A DNA stretch of 64,000 nt from an uncultured Aquimarina sp. (GTDB lineage: Bacteria > Bacteroidota > Bacteroidia > Flavobacteriales > Flavobacteriaceae): positions 1 to 64,000 of the forward strand of contig CANLMN010000004.1 of assembly GCA_947492105.1 (NCBI GenBank), in the 5' to 3' direction. How positions within the stretch are numbered: the first letter of the stretch is position 1; the number at the start of each line of letters is the position of its first letter. The position numbers and the translations under genes are program-made. Below are positions 55,007 through 62,719 of the stretch, one piece after another. The notes under the pieces are model-generated. The model had not been told where the DNA came from. It made no database searches and saw only the letters and a list, made by a program, of their open reading frames with translations.

Positions 55007-55318
55007 TGACGATTATAATTCGTTTTGTTTTGAAGTCAAAAAATGCACTTATAGCTACAGCGTCATCAACTTTAGCTATCCTGAAACATTTTTTACACAC
55101 AAGCTTTTTCTAACTCTTGCATTGCTATATCCTGTACTGATTCCGTTAATTTTTTATCAACAGCTTCATAATTTCAATTAAGATGAAAAGATCTTTTCTT
55201 AGTTTAGGTTGCAACTTTTATCGATCGATTGGTCTTTTGGTGCTATGATTATTCCTAAAAGATTGTCCTTTTTGGAGTTTCAGAATATCTTCTTTCCTCC
55301 ATTTTTTTTCAATTCAGA

Positions 55319-57643
55319 TTAGTGTGACTGTAGTTCCACAAAACTTGTTCTCATAATCTTACCAGCTTCCTCCATCATTTTAGTTCCTATATCATTAGCA
55401 TACCGATTCTTCCAAGATTCTAACTCGGTTCCTTTTACCCATTGATTAAAAGCTCCCAAAGCAGGCCCTGTATGAATTTGAAAATTCATTTTGTCATCTG
55501 CATTATTGTCAAAAGTAATTCTAGAACAATACCCAAAATACCATTTAAATACGAGCGCCATTTTTTTTCTAGGCTTCCTTTCCGCCTCTTCAAGAACAGA
55601 TTGTTTTCCTTTACTAATTAAGTACGTTTTTGTTTCTTCCCATATTGTATTGATATCTTTCTTGAAATAGGTTTTTTCAATTTTGTTTAGAATAGTTTCC
55701 GGAATATCTTCTAATGAATCATATTGCTGATATAATTTATACAACTTATTTGCCCTAGCAGGAAACAACACTCCTCTTTTTAACACCTGAACCTTTGCTC
55801 CTATTTCGAACATATCACCTGCTGGAGCATAAGCCGTATCTTGGATGTTGATTTCTTGTAACAGGTCTTTTACCGTATTGCTAATGCCTGCCTCTACTGT
55901 ACATTGGTTGATAGATCCCGTCATCACAAAATCTGCCCCCATGAGAAATGAACATGCCACAGCCTGTGGTGTACCGATACCACCTGCCAATCCTATTCTT
56001 ATACTTTGTCTATAATTTAATTCTGCTATAATATCATTTCTTAATCTTTGCATAGCAGGAAACAAAACCATGGCTACACCACTATCTGTGTGCCCTCCAG
56101 AATCTGCTTCTATACAGATATCATGACTTATAGGAACACTACGGGACAGTATGGCCTGATCTCTTGAAATACGTCCTTGTTCTAAAAGTTTATCTACAAT
56201 CCTTTCTGGAACGGGACGCATAAAAGCTTCGGCTATTTCTGGTCTAGAAACTTTTGCCAATATTTTGTGTTCGCAAATAATTTTTCCTTCCTCATCTTTT
56301 CTAAGCCCACTAATCTGATAGTAAGCCAATGCCAATGTCACTCCCATAAAAGCTGAAGCTTCTATATTTTTAATCCCATATTTCAAATAGAGAGCTATAC
56401 TTTTCATTTCTATAGCAGGATCGTGCATATTATGGAGAAAATTCATGCCATAAGGTTCATTTTGATTCAGTTCTTTCTGAATATATTGAATGTTTTTTTC
56501 AATTTCTTCCAAAGACATTCCTCCCGTACCTAAAAAAGCGAGCATTTTTGATTTTGCCATAAGTACTACCAATTCTTTTGAAGCTATGCCTCTATACATA
56601 GCACCAGCGACATAAGCAAACTTAACACCATATGCTCTTCGAAATTCTTCACTCCCCAATCTAGTGGATAAATTCTGCTTTTGACCCTTGTCTTCTTGTA
56701 ACTCCTCTGTAAAAATCGTTGATGACAACTCACCTTTACTTGATACAATCTTCTCGGTGTTTTCTGGTATTTCGATAAGTTCAGCCTTTTCTTTTATGAG
56801 TGGCGTACATTTACTTCTAATCTCATGAACCATTTTGCCCAGAATTTGACTTCCTATTTCCTCATAGGTCTCTACTTGATCACCCATAAGAGATCTAATA
56901 GTATCTATCCATCGAACAGGACTAGCTATTTGCAAGCTTAATAACTCTGCAATATTATCATTTCCGTACAATTTGGCTGTTGCATTAGAGATTACTCGCG
57001 TATGTAACGTAGAGAAACTAAAATCTTTTAGAAAAGTAGAAAATGCATTGACTGCAGGTTTCATGTACCTTGAATGAAAAGGAGCATTAACAAATAATGG
57101 AATAATTCTAATATTCTTTTGATCAAAATCTCTAACGACTCTATCAATGTCTTGTTGCTGTCCCGAAATAACAATTTGTGTTGGCGTGTTAAAGTTTGCT
57201 ATATCGATTTGTTCATATCCTCCGTTTTTTAATTCCGATTCTAACGACGCTACATCCAATCCCAATACAGCAGCCATTGCACCTCCTGAAGCCTCACTCA
57301 TTAAAGCACCACGTTTCTTGACTAATTTAAGACCTGTTTCAAAATCAAAAGCGCCACCTGCGTGCAAGGCATTATACTCTCCTAAACTATGCCCTATTAG
57401 ATAATCAGGAGACAAATGATCTTGTCGTTCGTAGTACGAGAATGCGTTGACAACATACAATGCAGGTTGTGTAAATTGAGTCTTGCCCAATTCCTTATTT
57501 GGATCTTTAAGACATAATTCCTCTAGATCATATCCAAGAATATCGGAAGCAATTTTTGTCTTCGATTTATATTTTGAAAAGAGATTCTTACCCATCCCTC
57601 TATATTGCGACCCTTGTCCAGGAAACATTACTGCTTTTCTCAT
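55319..57643 (-). CDS. Acyltransferase-enoylreductase fusion (AT-PfaD)
   Basis: 774 residues. The N-terminal about 285 residues are a malonyl acyltransferase with GQGSQ at 9-13, Ser86 in GHSLGEY and His190 in APFHSRYM, the full malonyl-type motif. From about 315 follows an FMN-dependent enoylreductase of the PfaD/2-nitropropane-dioxygenase type (FLGTGGMSLEEIEKNI, GMNFLHNMHDPAIE, EADSGGHTDSGVAMVLFPAM, RIGLAGGIGTPQAVACSFLMGADFVMTGSINQCTVEAG). AT-ER fusions of this kind are hallmarks of trans-AT polyketide clusters. It acts on carrier-bound chains in the cytoplasm. It is flanked by two inverted B repeats. Confidence 0.93.
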   Translation of the reverse strand: MRKAVMFPGQGSQYRGMGKNLFSKYKSKTKIASDILGYDLEELCLKDPNKELGKTQFTQPALYVVNAFSYYERQDHLSPDYLIGHSLGEYNALHAGGAFDFETGLKLVKKRGALMSEASGGAMAAVLGLDVASLESELKNGGYEQIDIANFNTPTQIVISGQQQDIDRVVRDFDQKNIRIIPLFVNAPFHSRYMKPAVNAFSTFLKDFSFSTLHTRVISNATAKLYGNDNIAELLSLQIASPVRWIDTIRSLMGDQVETYEEIGSQILGKMVHEIRSKCTPLIKEKAELIEIPENTEKIVSSKGELSSTIFTEELQEDKGQKQNLSTRLGSEEFRRAYGVKFAYVAGAMYRGIASKELVVLMAKSKMLAFLGTGGMSLEEIEKNIQYIQKELNQNEPYGMNFLHNMHDPAIEMKSIALYLKYGIKNIEASAFMGVTLALAYYQISGLRKDEEGKIICEHKILAKVSRPEIAEAFMRPVPERIVDKLLEQGRISRDQAILSRSVPISHDICIEADSGGHTDSGVAMVLFPAMQRLRNDIIAELNYRQSIRIGLAGGIGTPQAVACSFLMGADFVMTGSINQCTVEAGISNTVKDLLQEINIQDTAYAPAGDMFEIGAKVQVLKRGVLFPARANKLYKLYQQYDSLEDIPETILNKIEKTYFKKDINTIWEETKTYLISKGKQSVLEEAERKPRKKMALVFKWYFGYCSRITFDNNADDKMNFQIHTGPALGAFNQWVKGTELESWKNRYANDIGTKMMEEAGKIMRTSFVELQSH

Positions 57644-57741
57644 GTTTTAACATTTCGATTTATGTTATTATTTTTATAAACCTCATACTTCTTATACCTT
57701 TAAAATAATTGATTAAGAAAACGATCTGCATAGATCCATCT

Positions 57742-57905
57742 ATAACCATTTAAAAAATAATTACAGGCTAATAATTCGGTTCTTTTTCTACTATTTTTTC
57801 ACTAAAAAATTAAATCGTTGCTAAGGCTATGTTTGAATTTTTAGTTCAAACTAGCGAAAAATATAGTTCAACTACTTTAGCTGACAATTACATTTTAACT
57901 GGTAT
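57742..57905 (-). repeat. Intergenic repeat B, copy 8
   Basis: TAACCATTTAAAAAATAATT at the left, GTTGCTAAGGCTATG in the core, GACAATTACATTTTAACTGG at the right. It is nearly identical to copy 2 at 13145 and inverted relative to copy 7, so the two bracket the AT-PfaD gene. Confidence 0.8.
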
Positions 57906-58044
57906 TAAAAGGTTTGACAATTTCTTCCCCAACAATAAATAAATCTTATTTCGTACCTAAAGACTTTCAAAAATTCATTAAAAATATCTGCAATTAAATC
58001 CATGTAAATAAAACCCGAGACTAACGTGATAAATAAAGTAGTTA

Positions 58045-58061
58045 TACCCGTTAGACGGGTA
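58045..58061. promoter_or_regulatory. Small GC-rich palindrome upstream of AT-PfaD
   Basis: TACCCGTTAGACGGGTA: a 7-base perfect inverted repeat around TAG in an otherwise AT-rich spacer (57906-58260). It could be an operator or a short transcript hairpin; there is no T tail. A 67-residue plus-strand frame across it is not convincing. Confidence 0.35.
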
Positions 58062-58260
58062 ATATATTTCTCTAAACCATATACATTTCACCTTCTGATC
58101 ATGCTTGAACAGGTGTTAGACTCGTCTATAAAAGCGTTTAAGATAACTATCGAGATTATATTGGATTTCTATACTCCAAATTTCTTATATCATTGTCTAA
58201 TATGCCTAGCATCAGAGGTCCTAAAATAGCACACAGTTTAATTTATAGATCCAAAAATGC

Positions 58261-58671
58261 TCACTCATTGTCATCTAAGCTACTTTGCATTGCAGCTATC
58301 ACCTTCCATTCATTTTTAAATAATTTCCATACTCTTATATATTGAAATTTAGCATTGCTTATTACCTTTTTACCATAATTTGCATTCATCATTCCTATCA
58401 TTGATACAACCACACTATCGTCAATCACACTAACTTTATAATCGCTGGTTGAAAATGAAGTTATTTCTACTTGCTCTGAATGATGAATTTCCATCAGTGT
58501 GGGTTTATCTAAGACGCTTCCATCAAAAATATTAAAGATTAAATCATCATGTAAAAGTTTATCTATATTGTCAACATGATTGGGATCATCATAATCCAGA
58601 AGTAGCTTCTCACACTCCATAATTTGCTTGTTAATAGATACATTATCGCTAGCTATACTCTCATTATTCAT
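58261..58671 (-). CDS. NTF2-like (SnoaL/DUF4440-type) protein
   Basis: 136 residues with the cone-shaped NTF2-like fold: an N-terminal helix CEKLLLDYDDPNHVDNIDKLLHDDLIFNIFDGSVLDKPTLMEIH and strands VSVIDDSVVVSMIGMMNANYG, NAKFQYIRVWKLFKNEWKVIAAMQSS. In polyketide clusters such proteins act as cyclases, isomerases or dehydratases; elsewhere they are steroid-isomerase-like or of unknown role. It lies 94 bases after the condensation-like gene and probably ends the first sub-operon. Confidence 0.75.
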   Translation of the reverse strand: MNNESIASDNVSINKQIMECEKLLLDYDDPNHVDNIDKLLHDDLIFNIFDGSVLDKPTLMEIHHSEQVEITSFSTSDYKVSVIDDSVVVSMIGMMNANYGKKVISNAKFQYIRVWKLFKNEWKVIAAMQSSLDDNE

Positions 58672-58764
58672 AGGTTTTATTTTTTTATTAAAATTTGTTT
58701 TTTAATAGATTATCATTAGTTCCGCTCTTTATTTTTTTAATAGCAGAGAAATTGTCAATTAGTC

Positions 58765-60036
58765 TTATTTACAAGCATTTTCTAATTGTTGTCTAGATAT
58801 ATCACGTATGGCTTCCATTTTTTTATCATTTATGACTTTTTTATTACAGGTATGAATTATAGACATTTCATTTTTAAAAGTACTAAAAAACAATACATTA
58901 GAGCTTACCCAAGGCTGATTAGCCAGAAAACCCAAAGACTTTTCTACATCAAAGGTTTCATACTTCTCAGGAATTTGTAATCTTCCCATATTAGACACCT
59001 CAAAACTATTATCACCTTTATTATATCTCGAAATATTGACCAAATCGTCCGATGACATAAACTTATTAAAGAAGGTCACTGTATCCTTCATTTTCTCTTT
59101 TTCTGTTTGTTCTTTAAATACTTTGTTTACCTTACTTGCCGTTTCCCAAAAATCTGACTCTATTTTACTATCGATTTTAACAGTCACTGTAGACACAATG
59201 ACATCAAAAACATCTTTCTTCAATTTAGGCAAATAACTACGCATGTTTACCGCATTTGTAGAGGTTTGTGGTGTTTCACCATCCCCTAAAACGCTAGCAT
59301 TTGCTCTTGCAAAAGCGGTCAGCAATGCAGAATTTACGGTAACGCCTTTATCCTTGCACGCTTTCAATAACCTCATCGTTTGTTGTGGTGGTATTGTCCA
59401 GTATAGCACACCAGTACTAGAGATCAATTCTTCTTCCTTCTTATTGCTGTTCTTTAGCTTTGTAATTAAAGAAACAGTTCCTATAATTAGCTTTAAAACA
59501 AACCCTTTGATAATGGCTTTTGAGGTTACAACTGGAGAAAAATCAGCTAAATGATCATACATCGGATATTTTCCGATTTCTGCATCTTTATTATCGAGAA
59601 GTGTTAGTAACTCAGACATAATAATTACGAGAGACTGAGCATCACAAATACCGTGATAACATGTAAATATCAAATCAGAAACCTCTGCTCCACTAATAGA
59701 CAACAATCTTATAAGCGGCCCCTTTTTACCATCAAAAGGAGTCAACAATTCTTTTTCCACCTCTAATTTCCAAGTATCTTCTTGTTTCCACTCGATTCTT
59801 CTTAAGGGTATATTGGGTACTAAACTGTCTATTACAAATTCGGGATCATTATCACCATTTTTTTCTACACGAGCTCCTAACAAATAATGTTTTTTTTGTA
59901 TTTTGAGTAAGGCCTCAATTAGTTCACTATCCGAGAATACTTTATTAATTCTTATTCCCAAACAAACATTAAATTTTTTTTCTCCAGATTTATAAAAGTA
60001 CTTATGTACGTTTGATAGTTTTCTACTTAATTTCAT
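58765..60036 (-). CDS. Condensation/PapA-like acyltransferase
   Basis: 423 residues with the two-lobed chloramphenicol-acetyltransferase-type fold of NRPS condensation domains and PapA or alcohol acyltransferases. The active motif is CYHGICDAQ: catalytic His128 and structural Asp132 are kept, while the first His and final Gly of HHxxxDG are Tyr and Ala. An N-terminal RKLSNVHKYFYKSGEKKFNVCLGI, a DFSPVV loop and a C-terminal NMGRL (DFGWG-region substitute) are visible. I infer a stand-alone ester- or amide-forming enzyme that tailors or releases the product. It starts 10 bases after the A-monooxygenase gene. Confidence 0.8.
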   Translation of the reverse strand: MKLSRKLSNVHKYFYKSGEKKFNVCLGIRINKVFSDSELIEALLKIQKKHYLLGARVEKNGDNDPEFVIDSLVPNIPLRRIEWKQEDTWKLEVEKELLTPFDGKKGPLIRLLSISGAEVSDLIFTCYHGICDAQSLVIIMSELLTLLDNKDAEIGKYPMYDHLADFSPVVTSKAIIKGFVLKLIIGTVSLITKLKNSNKKEEELISSTGVLYWTIPPQQTMRLLKACKDKGVTVNSALLTAFARANASVLGDGETPQTSTNAVNMRSYLPKLKKDVFDVIVSTVTVKIDSKIESDFWETASKVNKVFKEQTEKEKMKDTVTFFNKFMSSDDLVNISRYNKGDNSFEVSNMGRLQIPEKYETFDVEKSLGFLANQPWVSSNVLFFSTFKNEMSIIHTCNKKVINDKKMEAIRDISRQQLENACK

Positions 60037-60046
60037 AGTATTCTAT

Positions 60047-61780
60047 TTAGCTGTAGGATGAAAGTTGATGATTCGTAGTGTTTTCTATTTGTATTGGATT
60101 CTCTGTATACCTATCTTTTAGGGAATTTAAATGGACTAACCCTTCAAGTACTTTCTTTTCATCTATACCAAAATCAATTAAACATCCGATTTCTGTTATA
60201 CCTATATCACAAAGATTTTCAATCAATTTGCTACAACTTTCCTTACTACCAAATAAAGCTGAAGTTTTCCAATATCTTTTGAATGCTACATTTAATAGTG
60301 AATCTAATGCCTCCTCATCCATTTCATTTGGGTCGATACCTCCACTATTTAAGTTCTTGAGCAACCCCAGACTTGATCTTAAATAGTTTTTAAACGGTTT
60401 TTCGACTACTTTTTTTGCCTTTTCTATATCCGTATCTATAAATGTATGTAGCATTAAAGTAATCTTTGCATCATTAACCGAGTGGCCGTTTAATAGTAAA
60501 GCTTCTTTATAAATTTTTATATTCTCTCTTAAACTATCAATATCTTGTCCTAGTAAATGGGTTAATAGATTTGCTCCTATTTTTCCAGCACTTTTCATAG
60601 TTTCTTGATTACCTCCAGAGGTAATCCAAATAGGAAGCGATTTCTGGATTGGTTGAGGAAAAACCTTTAAACTTATGTCTTTACCTAAACCATTTTTTCT
60701 AGAAATGTGACCTCCCTCCCATAGTTTTTTAAGCTCTTCAACTTGATTATACATTACTGAATACCTGTCTTTATAGTGATAAGGTTTTAATACAAAATCA
60801 TTTACATGCCAACCTGATGCTATTGATAATGAAATCCTACCGTTTGAAAGTTTATCAACTACAGCCCACTCTTCTGCTACTCGTATTGTATCATGTAATG
60901 GTAAAACGACACTCCCAGAGTTAATACCTATAGTATTAGTTACACTGGCTATTGCTCCTCCTAATACGGAAGGGCTTGGATAAACTCCTCCAAACTCATG
61001 AAAATGCCTTTCTGGTAACCAAATTGCATGAAAACCATTCTCATCTGCATATTTTGCTGAATCTAATAAAAATTTATAGTTTGGATTTTCCAGGGTTTCG
61101 TTTTGGCTTCCAAAATAGAATAGACTAAATTTCATCTGTACATCATTAGTATCTCTATCTGATACAGTATACTCTTCAAAAACTATTTGAATACCCCTTG
61201 AGAGTTTCCAAAATAAAGTTACTATGAACATATCAAAAGATATTGATTTTAATGAGGAGTCATTGGTATTGTCTAATTCAAGACCATGATCCATGGCATA
61301 TAAAAAGTTCATAAAAGTATCATGCCTCGTTGGTATTTTTTTAGCTTTACCAGTTGAACCTAATGTATAACTAATATAGGCAGGATCCTTGAGAGATAAT
61401 TCTGGTGCTATGACTTCAGTATCATATCTATCTTTATTTTCTTGAAATTCTCTTATAACTTTTACATCTATTAAAGTATAACTACTATCGTTTTTTATAT
61501 AATCTAATCGATCTTTTGGAGTATCAAGGGCTATAAAAACACAAGCTCCTCCTGATTTCCATACTCCAAGTATAGCAACCAAAAGCCAAGCATTTTTTTC
61601 TAATTTGACGCCTGCAATATATCCCGATTCTGTTCCATATACTTCCTTTAAATATCCTGCGAACTGATTTGATAATAGATCCAATTCTTTATAAGTAACT
61701 TTTGTTTCTTTGAACAATACTGCCACGATATCCGGTATCTTTGTAAGCTGCTCCTGAATTAACGTTAAAATTGTTTTCAT
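60047..61780 (-). CDS. Truncated adenylation domain fused to MupA/Atu3671-type luciferase-like monooxygenase
   Basis: 577 residues. Residues 1 to about 210 are the first part of an NRPS adenylation domain: A1 VTYKEL (28-33), A2 WKSGGACVFIALD (74-86), a degenerate A3 ISYTLGSTGKAKK (136-148, normally TSGTTGxPKG) and A4 SFDMF (181-185). Motifs A5-A10 are missing. From about 216 (MKFSLFYFGSQNE) to about 555 follows a complete FMN-dependent luciferase-like monooxygenase (NGFHAIWLPERHFHEFGGVYPSPSVLGGAIASVT, SLSIASGWHVNDF, LPIWITSGGNQETM). Adenylation is probably lost and the N-terminal piece may dock to a carrier or be a relic. The oxygenase likely hydroxylates a carrier-bound intermediate. Confidence 0.88.
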   Translation of the reverse strand: MKTILTLIQEQLTKIPDIVAVLFKETKVTYKELDLLSNQFAGYLKEVYGTESGYIAGVKLEKNAWLLVAILGVWKSGGACVFIALDTPKDRLDYIKNDSSYTLIDVKVIREFQENKDRYDTEVIAPELSLKDPAYISYTLGSTGKAKKIPTRHDTFMNFLYAMDHGLELDNTNDSSLKSISFDMFIVTLFWKLSRGIQIVFEEYTVSDRDTNDVQMKFSLFYFGSQNETLENPNYKFLLDSAKYADENGFHAIWLPERHFHEFGGVYPSPSVLGGAIASVTNTIGINSGSVVLPLHDTIRVAEEWAVVDKLSNGRISLSIASGWHVNDFVLKPYHYKDRYSVMYNQVEELKKLWEGGHISRKNGLGKDISLKVFPQPIQKSLPIWITSGGNQETMKSAGKIGANLLTHLLGQDIDSLRENIKIYKEALLLNGHSVNDAKITLMLHTFIDTDIEKAKKVVEKPFKNYLRSSLGLLKNLNSGGIDPNEMDEEALDSLLNVAFKRYWKTSALFGSKESCSKLIENLCDIGITEIGCLIDFGIDEKKVLEGLVHLNSLKDRYTENPIQIENTTNHQLSSYS

Positions 61781-61842
61781 TTATATCTGATTTTTTGTGT
61801 GAATCTATACTGCCTGTTCCTATTTTTAGAATACATCTTTTG

Positions 61843-62715
61843 TTATACTTTAGTTATCTTTTCATTCTCAGCTGGGAGGTAGCTACTTTTGATTTCTGAG
61901 ATCATTTTTGCGAGTCTTTGACCTCTTACCTCTTCAAAATTAGCAACTCCATGACCCAAAAGATAATGAATGGTTTTAATCCATTGTACTGGCATGGAGA
62001 GCTGTCTACTTAATAGAGCAGCCACCTGAGACCTCCCATAAGGTAGGGCTGTCGCATTCGAGATAACAGGTATGTTTAATGGTAAAAATCTAAAGTCTTT
62101 TAGAAAATCATGAAACATATCGGAAACCGACTCCATATAACTAGAATGTGAGGCTGCTGTAATAAATAGCGGGACTACTTTAATTCCTAAACCTGTAAAA
62201 TACTTAACAACACTATAAATAGCATCCTCGGGTCCTGCTATTACAGTTTGAGTAGGGGCATTGTAATTAGCAATTTCTATAGTTGTAAATCCTCCCTCTT
62301 TTAACTTATCTTCTAGTGTATGGAAATCAAGACCTAATACTGCGGCCATACCTCCCCCAGATATCCCTGCCATAATTTCTCCTCTTTTTTTTACCAATTG
62401 CAGCCCCGTTTCAAAGTCAAATGCTCCTGCAGCATGTAAGGCATTGTATTCTCCCAAACTATGACCCAAAAGATAGTTAGGAGCTCCTTCTTTTTCCTTT
62501 TCATAATAATGAAGAGCATTAACCACATACACCGCTGGTTGTGTAAATTGTGTCTTAGTAAGTTGCCAATCTGGATCTTCAACACATAGTTCTTCAAGAT
62601 CGTACCCTAGTATGTCCGAAGCTATTTTTGTTTCAGCTTTATATTTTGGGAATAATTCTTTGCCCATTCCTCTATGTTGTGAACCCTGACCAGAGAACAT
62701 GATAACTTTTTTCAT
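61843..62715 (-). CDS. Discrete acyltransferase, paralogue of the AT in AT-PfaD
   Basis: 290 residues of the FabD fold: GQGSQ at 9-13, Ser86 in GHSLGEY, Arg111 in KKRGEIM, His190 in AASHSSYM. It aligns without gaps through residue 190 with the AT domain at 55319-57643, sharing long blocks such as TKIASDILGYDLEELC and FTQPAxYVVNA, so the two arose by duplication. The Arg after the catalytic HS is Ser here, which may change the acyl group or turn the enzyme into a hydrolase. It starts 4 bases after the megasynthase stop, so it is translated with it. Confidence 0.9.
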   Translation of the reverse strand: MKKVIMFSGQGSQHRGMGKELFPKYKAETKIASDILGYDLEELCVEDPDWQLTKTQFTQPAVYVVNALHYYEKEKEGAPNYLLGHSLGEYNALHAAGAFDFETGLQLVKKRGEIMAGISGGGMAAVLGLDFHTLEDKLKEGGFTTIEIANYNAPTQTVIAGPEDAIYSVVKYFTGLGIKVVPLFITAASHSSYMESVSDMFHDFLKDFRFLPLNIPVISNATALPYGRSQVAALLSRQLSMPVQWIKTIHYLLGHGVANFEEVRGQRLAKMISEIKSSYLPAENEKITKV

Positions 62716-62719
62716 CGTT

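Noticed and set aside
58026..58229. A 67-residue plus-strand frame in the cluster spacer
   Set aside because: Opposite to the cluster, no features, and it contains a small palindrome; likely chance.
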